Translations under genes and position numbers: made by a program
The notes under the pieces: generated by a model
Told to the model about the DNA's origin: nothing
Seen by the model: the letters and a program-made list of their open reading frames with translations, nothing else
The model's database searches: none
In this document: positions 44,269 through 53,319 of the stretch, piece by piece
How positions within the stretch are numbered: position 1 is the stretch's first letter
Layout of the letters: each line of letters opens with the position of its first letter
Source of the DNA: Algoriphagus mannitolivorans DSM 15301
Lineage (GTDB): Bacteria > Bacteroidota > Bacteroidia > Cytophagales > Cyclobacteriaceae
Direction of reading: 5' to 3'
NCBI RefSeq assembly: GCF_000429425.1
Contig: NZ_AUBV01000010.1
Coordinates: 124,001 to 188,000 of the forward strand
DNA length: 64,000 nt

Positions 44269-45072
44269 TTAGTTCATGATCAACAAAGGGACGTGAGTGT
44301 GATAGGCCATTTTGATAGATTTGCTTTTGTGCAGCACTTGACTCCAGAGGTTTTTGTGCTCATGGCACATAACCATAATCAGATTTTCGTGCTCATGTAG
44401 GTAATTGTCCAGACCCTCAGCTGCATTTTCAGCATAGTAGGTGTGGATACGGATAGGGATTCCTGGATGCTTTTTCTCCAAGTAAGATTCGATACCCATC
44501 ACCATTAACTGTCCCCGGAAATCCTGGGCTGTTTGAACGTGAAGAATTTCCAGACTTAAATTCCATGTTTTGGAGAGTCCCACGATCCAGTCGATGAATT
44601 TTTCTTCATGATTTGAAAATTCCAATGCAAGGGTAATCCTTTTGATTCCGTTGATTTGGGCTTCACCAGGAACTACCAGTACAGGGCAATTAGCTTCGCG
44701 GATGACATTCACGGCAGTTGATCCAAACAAAACTTTATTAATTCCTGCTTCTCCCTGAGTTCCCATAATGATCAAAGAAGCTTCTTCCTCTTCTGCAATT
44801 CTGGCTATGGAGATGGAGGCAGTTCCTTCCTCGACTCGATATTCTATTTCCACCCCTTCGCTTTGGTGTTTTTTGATAAGCTGCTTCATACTTTCACCAG
44901 CTTCCTCATGCATCGATTCCATGGCAATGGAAGCCTGGGAAGCAAAATCATAGACTATCTCTATGACATGTACTAGTATGATTCTTCCATTTCTTTTTTC
45001 CGCATAAAAAATGGCGAATTCAAGAGCTTTCAGTGAATTTTCTGAAAAATCGATTGGGACTAGGACTTTCAT
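44269..45072 (-). CDS. Universal stress protein with two Usp domains
   Basis: In the 267-residue protein, the first Usp domain has KVLVPIDFSENSLKALEFAIFYAEKR and the ATP-binding-type LIIMGTQGEAGINKVLFGSTAVNVI. The second (KRITLALEFSNHEEKFIDW) is degenerate. It is a soluble stress protein. It lies between the Crp/Fnr gene and, divergently, the TauE exporter, and shares with the latter a 195-bp region containing a CRP-like site, so it is probably part of the same regulon. Confidence 0.88.
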   Translation of the reverse strand: MKVLVPIDFSENSLKALEFAIFYAEKRNGRIILVHVIEIVYDFASQASIAMESMHEEAGESMKQLIKKHQSEGVEIEYRVEEGTASISIARIAEEEEASLIIMGTQGEAGINKVLFGSTAVNVIREANCPVLVVPGEAQINGIKRITLALEFSNHEEKFIDWIVGLSKTWNLSLEILHVQTAQDFRGQLMVMGIESYLEKKHPGIPIRIHTYYAENAAEGLDNYLHEHENLIMVMCHEHKNLWSQVLHKSKSIKMAYHTHVPLLIMN

Positions 45073-45199
45073 GATGCATGGTTTTATTGATATAATTTAA
45101 GACTAATCCCTTGTTTTATCTTAAGGCGGGGTATTTTTATCAAAAAATAGAGCTTTCGAGGAGGAGAAATTCCAAATAGGCCGATTCGCAAGATGGCAT

Positions 45200-45213
45200 G
45201 TAACATTTGTCAC
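45200..45213. promoter_or_regulatory. CRP-like site upstream of the TauE/SafE gene
   Basis: GTAA-CATTTG-TCAC differs from the perfect palindrome at one position and shares ATTTGTCACC with the sqr site. Its centre is 30.5 bp upstream of the start of the TACCTTTG box, the same distance as at the rhodanese gene. Confidence 0.65.
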
Positions 45214-45236
45214 CGCTTCCAGGCAGAGTAGCGAAC

Positions 45237-45244
45237 TACCTTTG
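45237..45244 (+). promoter_or_regulatory. -7 promoter box (TACCTTTG) of the TauE/SafE operon
   Basis: It is a perfect match to TAnnTTTG, 23 bp before the start codon, with no good -33 TTTG. A CRP-like site lies where an activator would bind, which fits activator-dependent transcription. Confidence 0.6.
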
Positions 45245-45267
45245 TCTCAGGAAAAAATTAAAATAAA

Positions 45268-46074
45268 ATGGATGTAATTGTCCTTATTGGATTTGCAGCT
45301 GCCATCTTGATTGGCGTCAGTTTAGGTTTGATCGGCGGGGGTGGGTCTATCCTTACCGTTCCGGTATTGGTTTATATTCTCGGTGTAGATCCGGTTTTGG
45401 CGACTGCCTATTCCTTATTTGTAGTCGGAAGTACCTCATTAGTAGGGGCAGGAACCTACATGAAAAAAGGGCTGGTGGACTATAAGACAGCCGTGGTTTT
45501 TGCCATTCCCTCCTTTATTGCGGTTTTCTTAACCCGGAAATTTTTAGTGCCCGCCTTGCCTGAAACCCTTTTTACGGTCGGAGGAGCTGACATTACCAAA
45601 AATATAGGCATCATGGTCTTCTTTGCCCTGATCATGTTGGCGGCCTCTGTATCGATGATTCGAAACAAGAAGTGCAAGGATTGTGGTGAGAACGAAGAGG
45701 TGAAATTCAACTTCCCCATGATTGCTTTGGAAGGGTCTGTCGTGGGCGTAATCACGGGGATTGTCGGTGCAGGCGGTGGATTTCTGATTATTCCGGCATT
45801 GGTGATTTTGGCTAGACTACCCATGAAAATGGCAGTAGGAACATCTCTTTTGATCATCGCCGCCAAATCCTTAATTGGATTTCTTGGTGATATTTCCACT
45901 CAAACTATTGACTGGAAAATGTTGTTAATTTTTACGTCACTGTCCATTGTGGGAATTTTCGTCGGAAGTTCACTTTCCAAGAAGATCAACGAGAAAGCAC
46001 TTAAAAAAGGCTTTGGTTGGTTCGTCTTGATCATGGGCATTTATATTATCGGAAAAGAATTGGCTAGGCTTTAA
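45268..46074 (+). CDS. Sulfite exporter TauE/SafE family protein
   Basis: This 268-residue protein has about eight membrane spans in two halves, each beginning with a Gly-rich motif (GVSLGLIGGGGSILTVPVLVY; GVITGIVGAGGGFLIIPALV), typical of TauE/SafE. Members move sulfite, sulfoacetate or related anions across the inner membrane. A Cys-x-x-Cys pair (KCKDCG) lies in the central loop. It heads an operon with the hydroxylase-like and small membrane genes and is near sqr and rhodanese, so export of sulfite or thiosulfate from sulfide oxidation is inferred. Confidence 0.9.
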   Translation: MDVIVLIGFAAAILIGVSLGLIGGGGSILTVPVLVYILGVDPVLATAYSLFVVGSTSLVGAGTYMKKGLVDYKTAVVFAIPSFIAVFLTRKFLVPALPETLFTVGGADITKNIGIMVFFALIMLAASVSMIRNKKCKDCGENEEVKFNFPMIALEGSVVGVITGIVGAGGGFLIIPALVILARLPMKMAVGTSLLIIAAKSLIGFLGDISTQTIDWKMLLIFTSLSIVGIFVGSSLSKKINEKALKKGFGWFVLIMGIYIIGKELARL

Positions 46075-46077
46075 GCG

Positions 46078-46962
46078 ATGTTGCAAGAGTATTTCAAAAT
46101 CTTCTTAGATGGCTATTATGGGTATTGGAATTACCTGACCTCTGAAATTTTGTACCCATCTTGGCACAATTACTTCTGGTGGCTGGTCGGAATTTCGTTA
46201 GTAGTTTGGGTTTTGGAGCTGGTATTTCCTTGGAGAAAAAATCAAAAAGCCATCCGTCAGGATTTTTGGCTGGACGGCTTTTATATGTTCTTCAATTTCT
46301 TCCTGTTTTCCCTTATTGTATATAACTCCGTTTCCAATGTGGCAGTGGAGGCCTTCAATGACTTCTTGGGGATCTTTGGAATCGAAAACCTGGTTGCGAT
46401 TCAAGTGGCTTCCTGGCCAGCTTGGGCTCAGTTCGCCTTGATGTTTGTAGTTGCCGACTTTATCCAATGGAATGTACACCGATGGCTGCACCACAGTCCC
46501 TGGTTATGGGAGTTTCACAAAGTTCACCATTCTGTTGAACAGATGGGCTTTGCAGCGCATCTTCGCTACCACTGGATGGAGACCATCGTTTACAAATCGG
46601 TGCAATATATCCCCTTGGCCATGATCGGCTTTGGCTTGGCTGATTTCTTCATTCTTCACATTGTTACCATTCTCATCGGGCATTTGAATCACGCCAATGT
46701 AAAGATTACTTACGGACCCTTTAAATACCTATTCAACAACCCGGTGATGCATTTGTGGCATCATGCCAAACATCTTCCCGAGGGAAGCCACGGAGTCAAT
46801 TATGGTATTTCCCTCAGCTTGTGGGATTACCTTTTTGGGACGGCCTATATTCCTAATGAGAATGAAAATGAGCCTTTGGGCTTTGATCATGTGGAGGAAT
46901 TTCCAAAGACTTTTTGGCAACAAATCACTTATCCATGGAACAAGAAAAGCCAAAAAGCTTAA
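46078..46962 (+). CDS. Sterol desaturase/fatty acid hydroxylase family protein
   Basis: The 294-residue membrane protein has four to five spans and the di-iron His clusters HRWLHH, HKVHHS and HLWHHAKHLPEGSHG. These mark the fatty acid hydroxylase superfamily, whose members oxidise lipids with O2. It starts 3 bp after the TauE gene and overlaps the next gene by 28 bp. Such proteins are often found beside TauE/SafE and rhodanese genes in Bacteroidota, but the link to sulfur is unexplained. Confidence 0.88.
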   Translation: MLQEYFKIFLDGYYGYWNYLTSEILYPSWHNYFWWLVGISLVVWVLELVFPWRKNQKAIRQDFWLDGFYMFFNFFLFSLIVYNSVSNVAVEAFNDFLGIFGIENLVAIQVASWPAWAQFALMFVVADFIQWNVHRWLHHSPWLWEFHKVHHSVEQMGFAAHLRYHWMETIVYKSVQYIPLAMIGFGLADFFILHIVTILIGHLNHANVKITYGPFKYLFNNPVMHLWHHAKHLPEGSHGVNYGISLSLWDYLFGTAYIPNENENEPLGFDHVEEFPKTFWQQITYPWNKKSQKA

Positions 46963-47192
46963 ATCCAATCAACAGCTGGGGGACAGTTTTGATCTTTTGT
47001 GCTACGCTAGGCTTAGCTCCAATCCTCCCCGAACCCCACGTTTGGGGAAAGCTTAAGTGGATGGCAGGAGGAGCTGTGGGAATGAAATTGATAGATTGGG
47101 GGGATTTTTTGATGCATGGACTACCATGGATATTTCTGATCCGCCTAGTGATTTTGACTGGTAAGCAAAAACTCAGTACTACTAAGTCCTGA
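46935..47192 (+). CDS. Small conserved membrane protein (85 aa)
   Basis: The protein begins MEQEKPKSLNPINSWGTVLIF and has two or three hydrophobic segments, with PILPEPHVWGKLKWMAGGA and DWGDFLMHGLPWIFL between. I recognise it only as a small membrane protein that commonly follows this gene set; no function is known to me. The start was set to ATG 46935 because the in-frame ATG at 46914 adds seven residues inside the previous gene. The 28-bp overlap suggests coupled translation. Confidence 0.68.
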   Translation: MEQEKPKSLNPINSWGTVLIFCATLGLAPILPEPHVWGKLKWMAGGAVGMKLIDWGDFLMHGLPWIFLIRLVILTGKQKLSTTKS

Positions 47193-47201
47193 GTTGCCCA
47201 G

Positions 47202-47215
47202 GTGACTTTTATTAC
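47202..47215. promoter_or_regulatory. CRP-like site upstream of the rhodanese gene
   Basis: GTGA-CTTTTA-TTAC carries the left half-site and three of four positions of the right. Its centre lies 30.5 bp before the start of TAAATTTG, exactly as at the TauE promoter. Confidence 0.55.
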
Positions 47216-47238
47216 TGATCTGAGCCTCATCTGTTTGG

Positions 47239-47246
47239 TAAATTTG
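47239..47246 (+). promoter_or_regulatory. -7 promoter box (TAAATTTG) of the rhodanese gene
   Basis: It matches TAnnTTTG, 20 bp before the start codon, again without a clear -33 element. Confidence 0.55.
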
Positions 47247-47266
47247 TATTCAAACAATTCACTACC

Positions 47267-47602
47267 ATGTTCAATTTCTTTAATACAAAACCAAAGAATT
47301 ACGAAGATATTCCAGCGGGTCCTTTTCATGATTTGGCACTTAATAAAGATTCGGTAATTCTGGATGTCCGAACTGCGGGCGAGTTTGCAGGAGGAAAAAT
47401 CCGGGGAGCGAGAAACATCGATATTATGTCACCGGGATTTGCCCATCAAGTGAAGAATCTTCCAAAAGACAAAACCTATGTGGTGTATTGCCGCAGTGGA
47501 AACAGAAGTGGTCAAGCCTGTGAAATTATGGCCGAAATGGGATTTAAAAACTTGAAAAATTTGGCCGGAGGCATCATGCGATGGCCTTTTGAGACAGTTT
47601 AG
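47267..47602 (+). CDS. Rhodanese-like sulfurtransferase
   Basis: The single rhodanese domain (111 residues) has LDVRTAGEFAGGKIRGARNID and the active-site loop VYCRSGNRSG with the persulfide-forming Cys. It carries sulfane sulfur between partners, for example from the sulfide:quinone reductase product to glutathione or other acceptors. There is no signal peptide, so it is cytoplasmic. It has its own promoter with a CRP-like site. A persulfide dioxygenase, which often completes such a set, is not in the window. Confidence 0.92.
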   Translation: MFNFFNTKPKNYEDIPAGPFHDLALNKDSVILDVRTAGEFAGGKIRGARNIDIMSPGFAHQVKNLPKDKTYVVYCRSGNRSGQACEIMAEMGFKNLKNLAGGIMRWPFETV

Positions 47603-47877
47603 TTAATAGATAAATATTTTATCCGCTATCTAACCAGTTAGCCATACATAATAAATAAAATCCCGCTTGAAGTTCAGTTTTAGCAGCTTCGGGCTTCGGT
47701 CTTCCGACCTCCCAATCAAAGGAATTTTGGCTCGAGGTCCAATTGCGGGTAATCAAATAGATAAATATAGGTTTGGGTTAATGAAAATGCCGGGCTCCTT
47801 AGGGTCCGGTTTTTTTTGTGCTTCTAAATCCAGAGGATTAATTCAATTCGTATCTCCCCGAGAAACAAATTAATCCT
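47603..47877. other. Non-coding gap with a terminator and a GCTTCGGGCTTCGGTC-type repeat
   Basis: Near 47685-47710 is 'cttcgggcttcggtcttccg', which looks like a dispersed repeat of Bacteroidota intergenic DNA (from memory, not tested). The rest holds the terminator at 47790. No gene is seen. Confidence 0.4.
47790..47818 (+). terminator. Terminator upstream of the DUF4394 gene
   Basis: CCGGGCTC and GGGTCCGG (47802-47809) form an 8-bp stem with two G-U pairs and a 4-nt loop, followed by about nine T. It lies some 190 bp after the rhodanese stop. Confidence 0.8.
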
Positions 47878-49395
47878 ATGAAAAAACAACTTAACTTTTC
47901 TTTGGGCTTAGCCCTCTTTTTGATGGTTTTGGGATTATCCTCCTGCGAGGAAAAAAATAACCCAAGGGTGATCAATCCAGGTAATCCTCCAATGGTGGAT
48001 TTAACAGTTTTAGGTGAGGGAAATCAATTGTATTTCTTTAAAAATGGTGAGATTAATTCGCCTGCCAGTTCTATTTCAATAAGAGGTTTGTCGGCTGGAG
48101 AGGTGATTTTATCCATTGATTATCGACCTGCAACAGGGCAACTTTATGGGGTAAGCTCAGCCAGTAGGATTTACATGATCAATGAGAATTCCGGCCAAGC
48201 TACGGCTTTGGGTACTCAGGCATTCTCGCCTTCCATAGAAGGTACAAGGGTATCTTTGGATTTTAATCCCACAGTGGACCGGATTAGATTAGTCACTGAC
48301 ACAGGTCAAAACCTCAGATTGCATCCTGAAACCGGTGCAGTTGTGGCAGTGGACGGTAGAATCAATGGAGGTATGAACCCGAAAATTTCCGGCGTGGCCT
48401 ATACAAACAGTGTTTCTGGAGCTACCAGCACCACACTTTATGATATTGATCTCACTCAAGACAAACTTTACAAACAAATGCCTCCTAATGAGGGAGGATT
48501 GATGGAAGTGGGGAACCTGGGAGTAGATTTTGACGGACCTACCTCTTTTGACATCAACCCGGATAATACCATCGCATTGGCTGTCAGTAGGACTACCCCT
48601 AACCAGTATAGACTTTATCAGATTATTCTTGAAACAGGACAGGCCAACTGGGTTGGCAGATTTAAAGAGAATGTATTGGGTATCGCATTCAAAACGAATC
48701 CAATAGCCTACGCAGCAGATGGAAATGGAATGCTTTACAGATTTAATCCTGCCAATCCAGAGCCTACTATGGTGGCATTTCAAGGATTGGAAATGGGAGA
48801 ACAAGTACTTGGTCTAGATTTTAGGCCGGCCAATGGACAACTTTTGGCTGTGACCAACAGAAATCAACTCTATGGCGTCAATACGTCCAATGGGATGCTT
48901 ACCAAAATTGGAATGCCCTTTTCTCCGGGAATTGACGGAGATAAAGTAGGCTTTGACTTTAATCCTACTGTGGACCGGATTCGTTTGGTCACTGAAAAAG
49001 GTCAAAATCTCAGACTTCATCCGGATTTGGGGACGGTAGTAGCGACTGACGGTAGATTAAATCCAGGTTCTCCGATGGTTGACGCAGCAGCTTATACCAA
49101 ATCATTTGCTGGAACTACTAGCACGACTCTTTTTGTGATTGACTTTGCCACTGATATGCTCTATCAACAAAACCCACCTAATGATGGAGTTTTGGTGCCT
49201 ATAGGTTCCTTGGGAATAGACGTTCAGGATGGAAATGGATTTGATATCGGAGGTACTTCTGATATGGCTTATGGTGTATTCAGAGTGAATAATTCAACTG
49301 GAGTTTATTCAATCAATCTGATGACAGGTAGAGCTACAAAAATTAGTGACTTGTCTCTGAATCCAACTGCTATGGCTCTGGGATTAGGTTTCTGA
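47878..49395 (+). CDS. DUF4394 lipoprotein with a duplicated domain
   Basis: The 505-residue protein has a lipoprotein signal with lipobox LGLSSC, then two similar DUF4394 halves (about 40-270 and 275-505). Each half repeats LxxIDYRPATGQLYGV or LGLDFRPANGQLLAV, FNPTVDRIRLVT, GQNLRLHP and a TSTTLYDID/TSTTLFVID segment. The repeated DxxP and Gly patterns suggest a beta-propeller. It is probably an outer-membrane-anchored lipoprotein; no function is known. It stands alone between two terminators or gaps. Confidence 0.88.
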   Translation: MKKQLNFSLGLALFLMVLGLSSCEEKNNPRVINPGNPPMVDLTVLGEGNQLYFFKNGEINSPASSISIRGLSAGEVILSIDYRPATGQLYGVSSASRIYMINENSGQATALGTQAFSPSIEGTRVSLDFNPTVDRIRLVTDTGQNLRLHPETGAVVAVDGRINGGMNPKISGVAYTNSVSGATSTTLYDIDLTQDKLYKQMPPNEGGLMEVGNLGVDFDGPTSFDINPDNTIALAVSRTTPNQYRLYQIILETGQANWVGRFKENVLGIAFKTNPIAYAADGNGMLYRFNPANPEPTMVAFQGLEMGEQVLGLDFRPANGQLLAVTNRNQLYGVNTSNGMLTKIGMPFSPGIDGDKVGFDFNPTVDRIRLVTEKGQNLRLHPDLGTVVATDGRLNPGSPMVDAAAYTKSFAGTTSTTLFVIDFATDMLYQQNPPNDGVLVPIGSLGIDVQDGNGFDIGGTSDMAYGVFRVNNSTGVYSINLMTGRATKISDLSLNPTAMALGLGF

Positions 49396-49455
49396 AAGGT
49401 AGTTTCTTAATCCTTGGAGCAATCGGGCGGATTCTTTGAATCTGCCTGATTTTTT

Positions 49456-49740
49456 TTATCTCTTGGAAATTTTGTTGAGAGCAATACCTCGCTGCATTCT
49501 GGATTTGAATGAATTCATGTCCTCCGGGGCCTTTTTTCGATGCTTGGTCGCTCTTCCCTGAACGCGTGCCCTCCACATTTTAAAAGAACTCCGCTTCATG
49601 TTTTTACGCATTACTTCGATAGTCTCCTTTTCTGAGATACCAAACTGAGCCAAGATAGCATCAAAAGGTGTTCGGTCTTCCCAGGCCATTTCGATGATTC
49701 TATTGATGTCTTCAGGCGTTAATTCTGAATTTTTCTTCAT
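49456..49740 (-). CDS. DUF2805/TIGR03643 family protein
   Basis: This small basic protein (94 residues) begins [20 protein letters not shown], followed by [20 protein letters not shown] and a C-terminal stretch rich in Arg/Lys ([14 protein letters not shown]). It resembles TIGR03643, whose members are encoded beside cryptochrome/photolyase genes. The likely start is ATG 49740; an upstream ATG at 49764 adds eight residues. It is divergent from the photolyase gene with 39 bp between the starts. The function is unknown; the helix-turn-helix look suggests nucleic-acid binding. Confidence 0.82.
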   Translation of the reverse strand: MKKNSELTPEDINRIIEMAWEDRTPFDAILAQFGISEKETIEVMRKNMKRSSFKMWRARVQGRATKHRKKAPEDMNSFKSRMQRGIALNKISKR

Positions 49741-49779
49741 TCCTTCCAAACCTTGATCCAACAAGAAGGTTTTTCATTC

Positions 49780-51249
49780 GTGGAGAAAATTTCAATTGTT
49801 TGGTTAAAAAGAGATCTGCGGCTTCGTGATCATGAAGCTTTGGCAAGAGCGATAGATGCTGGATTTCCGGTTTTACTTCTATACTGCTTCGAACCCTCTC
49901 TGATTCAAGCTCCACAGAGTGAAGATCGGCATTGGCGCTTTGTCTGGGAAAGCCTTCAGGACATGCAAAAGGGATTGGCGGAATTTAATGGGAGAGTGGA
50001 GGTTTTGCATGCCGAATTGGAGGAGGTTTTTTCAGTTTTAGCAGATCATTTTCAGATCCAAGGAGTTTATTCCCACCAGGAAACGGGCTTAAAAATCACC
50101 TATGACCGAGATCTTCGAATGAAGGATTTACTTCAAAGCAGGAATATTCCTTGGTATGAGTTTTTGCAACAGGGAGTGGAAAGAGGTAGAAGAAACAGGG
50201 ACCGATGGAATAATCTATGGTTTGCCTTGATGAAATCTCCTCTGAAAAATCCGGTTTTAAGCAATGCTGATTTTGTCAATTTATCATCTGAATTACTTCA
50301 AAAAATTCCTCTTAACTCTATCCCTGAAACTTGGAAGATCCCCTATCCATTGATGCAGCCGGGTGGAGAGAGCAATGGAAGAAAGTATTTGAAGAGTTTT
50401 CTGGAAGCACGGGTCGCAGGCTACAACCGCTCGATCAGCAAACCCGAGGAAAGTCGAAAAGGCTGTAGCAGATTGTCTCCTTATTTGGCTTGGGGATGTA
50501 TTTCGCTGCGGGAGGTCTTTCAGCTTTCAGAAGCCAGGGCCGAAGAAGGTTTTGAGGCCTGGAACATTTCCAGTTTTCAGTCTAGACTGAAATGGCATTG
50601 TCATTTCATCCAAAAGTTTGAAATGGAATCCAGAATGGAATTCAGTCCCGTGAACCGAGGTTTTGATAAATTTTCAAACCCTGAAAACTCAGATTTGATA
50701 CATGCCTGGGAAAACGGCCAAACCGGATTTCCTTTGGTGGACGCCTGCATGCGATGCTTGAATCAAACCGGCTATGTCAATTTCAGGATGCGTGCTATGT
50801 TGGTTTCATTTCTTACCCATCATTTGGGGCAGGATTGGAGGTTGGGGGCGAATCATTTAGCGAGGATGTTCTTGGATTTCGAACCAGGGATTCATTATCC
50901 TCAGATCCAGATGCAAGCCGGGGTAACTGGGATCAACACCGTCCGGATTTATAATCCTATCAAGCAATCCACTGATCATGATCCGGAAGGAGTATTCATC
51001 AAAAAATGGGTTCCGGAGCTAAGAGATTTGCCCGTACATCTAATCCACACACCCTGGGGAATTACTCCCTTGGAATCAAAATCTCTTGGCTTTGAATTGG
51101 GGGTAGATTATCCTTTTCCAATCATTCCTTTTGAAAAAGCGGCTTCAGAAGCTAGAAAACGACTTTGGACGGCGCAAAAAGACCCAGAGGTCAAGCTTGA
51201 CGCTCAAAGGATATTAAAAAAGCATACCGTAGCCCGAAGAAAACCTTAA
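49780..51249 (+). CDS. Cryptochrome/deoxyribodipyrimidine photolyase family protein
   Basis: The 489-residue protein has an N-terminal photolyase alpha/beta domain ([21 protein letters not shown]) and an FAD-binding domain with [44 protein letters not shown] and the [24 protein letters not shown] region. These proteins repair pyrimidine dimers with blue light or act as light sensors. The first codon is probably GTG 49780, giving [12 protein letters not shown]; the upstream TTG adds nine residues overlapping the divergent gene. A DUF2256 gene follows by 1 bp and a TIGR03643 gene is divergent, the usual neighbourhood of one photolyase subgroup. Confidence 0.9.
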   Translation: MEKISIVWLKRDLRLRDHEALARAIDAGFPVLLLYCFEPSLIQAPQSEDRHWRFVWESLQDMQKGLAEFNGRVEVLHAELEEVFSVLADHFQIQGVYSHQETGLKITYDRDLRMKDLLQSRNIPWYEFLQQGVERGRRNRDRWNNLWFALMKSPLKNPVLSNADFVNLSSELLQKIPLNSIPETWKIPYPLMQPGGESNGRKYLKSFLEARVAGYNRSISKPEESRKGCSRLSPYLAWGCISLREVFQLSEARAEEGFEAWNISSFQSRLKWHCHFIQKFEMESRMEFSPVNRGFDKFSNPENSDLIHAWENGQTGFPLVDACMRCLNQTGYVNFRMRAMLVSFLTHHLGQDWRLGANHLARMFLDFEPGIHYPQIQMQAGVTGINTVRIYNPIKQSTDHDPEGVFIKKWVPELRDLPVHLIHTPWGITPLESKSLGFELGVDYPFPIIPFEKAASEARKRLWTAQKDPEVKLDAQRILKKHTVARRKP

Positions 51250-51250
51250 A

Positions 51251-51397
51251 ATGAAAAAACAACATTTACCCACCAAAATATGCGTGGTTTGCCAAAGACC
51301 TTTTTCTTGGCGGAAAAAGTGGGAGAGATGCTGGGATGAGGTGAAATATTGCTCAGACCGCTGTCGAAATGATTCCAAAAAACGATCGATTGCTTAG
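51251..51397 (+). CDS. DUF2256 small zinc-finger-like protein (48 aa)
   Basis: The translation starts [20 protein letters not shown] and continues with [17 protein letters not shown]. The CxxC...CxxxC cysteines, WRKKWE and [14 protein letters not shown] make it a clear DUF2256 member, most likely Zn-binding. It begins 1 bp after the photolyase stop, so the two are cotranscribed. Its role is unknown. Its 3' end overlaps the end of the convergent membrane protein gene by 4 bp. Confidence 0.93.
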   Translation: MKKQHLPTKICVVCQRPFSWRKKWERCWDEVKYCSDRCRNDSKKRSIA

Positions 51398-52041
51398 CGA
51401 TAAGCTCCGATGTAGAATCCCAACCAAATAAACAAAGGGAGGAAATAAGCAATCAATACCACCAAAGTGCTTTCTGAAAGTGATCTTCGGCTGATCATGT
51501 GAAAGCCATAAACCCAGAATATTCCATATATCACCTCAAAAATATTCAGGACTGCCAGTGGATAATGATACTGTTCTGCAATGTTTTCGGGTCCTACTAT
51601 CCAAAGTGCGGAAAGAGGTTCAAAATTTTGTATTTCCAGATAGGAAACATTTCCGTCTGGATTGATGTAAACCAAAAGTCTCAATAGTTCGGGAAGGATG
51701 AAGACACTCTCTGCGACCAAGGCAAATTTCCAAAGCTCTTTAAAATCAGCTTTGTATCCTATCATCAGTCCAATGGACCAGAAAAGGAAAGCAATCACGG
51801 TAAATTTCCAAAGGAGCGCAAAAGGAGTCCAGAAGTAGTTTAGGGCATTGAAAATGTGAAAAAACATTAAATCTCCCTGTGCATCCAGTCGCTCAAACTC
51901 AGGAATTGCCTCAAGAATTAAGACATTTGTAAAATACCTGATCAAGAGAAAAATCAGCAGGAGTAAAACAAAAAATATTCTCTTATCGAAATCTAAAAGT
52001 TCGTTTAAACGTTGTGCCTGTGGGGATGCGTATTTGACCAT
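51394..52041 (-). CDS. Integral membrane protein of unknown function
   Basis: The 215-residue protein has five or six hydrophobic segments (about 22-42, 65-95, 103-130, 160-185 and 190-212). It lacks a domain I recognise, though it has a Yip1-like layout. The N-terminal 20 residues are polar. It is monocistronic, converging on the DUF2256 gene and divergent from the TPR gene 78 bp away. Confidence 0.6.
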   Translation of the reverse strand: MVKYASPQAQRLNELLDFDKRIFFVLLLLIFLLIRYFTNVLILEAIPEFERLDAQGDLMFFHIFNALNYFWTPFALLWKFTVIAFLFWSIGLMIGYKADFKELWKFALVAESVFILPELLRLLVYINPDGNVSYLEIQNFEPLSALWIVGPENIAEQYHYPLAVLNIFEVIYGIFWVYGFHMISRRSLSESTLVVLIAYFLPLFIWLGFYIGAYR

Positions 52042-52119
52042 AAAGACGATCTTGGGGTTATAAATCTAAGCGAATGTTTACAATTCAACTTAGTATTGCA
52101 TTCGAATTGAAGGAAAAGT

Positions 52120-53319
52120 ATGAAAAATAAATTTTGCATAGGGTTAATAGTTTTACTGGGATTGCTTGCTCCAATCGTGAGTAGGGGACAGGCCAGTACT
52201 CCGGTAGACCTACCTCCTTCGAATTCCGAATATTTGCTATTGGACAAGGGGCTTCAATACAGGATCACAAAGTCCATCAACAGCATGTATAATTTTGATT
52301 TTCCTACTGCTGAGCATGATTTTACGGTCATCATGTACCAATATCCCTATCATCCACTTCCGGATTTTTTGATGGCATTGGGCTATTGGTGGAGGATTGA
52401 AGTAGATGTGACCAATACCCGCTACGACAATATCTTCCTGCAGTATTTGGACAGGGCAAATGCCAAAGCTGAAAAGCTTTTGGATCAAAATCCCAAAAAT
52501 AAAGAAGCCGCATTTTTTCTTGCTGCCGGATATGGGTTTCAAGGCAGATTGCACAGTGAACGAAAAAGCTGGACCAAGGCAGCCTTTGCTGCCAAAAACG
52601 CCTTGAAATACATGGAACTGAGCCGTGGAGAGGAGGAATTTAATCCTGAATTGCTTTTGGGTGACGCTTTGTTCAATTACTTCTCCGTTTGGATTCCGGA
52701 GGAATACCCTTTGATGAGACCTGTGATGGCGCTTTTTCCCAAAGGCAACAAGCAGCTTGGCTTGCAGCAACTGGAAACAGTAGCTTCCAATGCTTTTTAT
52801 ACGCGAGTGGAGGCACAGTATTTTCTTTTTAGACTTTATGGGTCTCTGGAGAACAGACCTTACGATGCTTTGAGGATTTCTGAATACCTACACGGAAAAT
52901 TCCCGAATAACCCATACTTCCATCGTTCCTATGCGCGGCATTTATACACGGTCGGCAGATGGACAGAATCTGTCCGAGAATCACTGGAAATTCTCGAAAG
53001 GATTGATGCCAAGCAGGCAGGATATGAATCCAATAGTGGGAGGTATGCGGCCTTTTATATTGCGGAATACAACAGCCGAATAGGAAACAGAGCTGAGGCA
53101 AAAAAATACTACCTCAAGACCATGGCGTATGGGGAAGAGTCAGAGTCACAGGAAAGTGGATACTACCTTCACTCCCTGATCCAACTGGGGAAAATGGAAA
53201 CAGAAGCCAAAAACAAAGCCCAAGCAAGGAAATATTTTGACCTGGTCAAGAAATACGCTAAGCGAAAACACCCCGCTCATAAAGAAGCCAGAGATTTCAT
53301 CAAAAAGAATAAACTTTAA
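52120..53319 (+). CDS. Secreted tetratricopeptide-repeat protein
   Basis: The 399-residue protein begins with a signal peptide (KNKFCIGLIVLLGLLAPIVSRGQ). The rest is helical, with TPR-like repeats, e.g. DRANAKAEKLLDQNPKNKEAAFFLAAGYGFQGRL without clear breaks, GNRAEAKKYYLKTMAYG and QARKYFDLVKKYAKRKHPAHKEA. It is presumably periplasmic or outer-membrane associated. No partner is evident from the neighbours. Confidence 0.75.
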   Translation: MKNKFCIGLIVLLGLLAPIVSRGQASTPVDLPPSNSEYLLLDKGLQYRITKSINSMYNFDFPTAEHDFTVIMYQYPYHPLPDFLMALGYWWRIEVDVTNTRYDNIFLQYLDRANAKAEKLLDQNPKNKEAAFFLAAGYGFQGRLHSERKSWTKAAFAAKNALKYMELSRGEEEFNPELLLGDALFNYFSVWIPEEYPLMRPVMALFPKGNKQLGLQQLETVASNAFYTRVEAQYFLFRLYGSLENRPYDALRISEYLHGKFPNNPYFHRSYARHLYTVGRWTESVRESLEILERIDAKQAGYESNSGRYAAFYIAEYNSRIGNRAEAKKYYLKTMAYGEESESQESGYYLHSLIQLGKMETEAKNKAQARKYFDLVKKYAKRKHPAHKEARDFIKKNKL

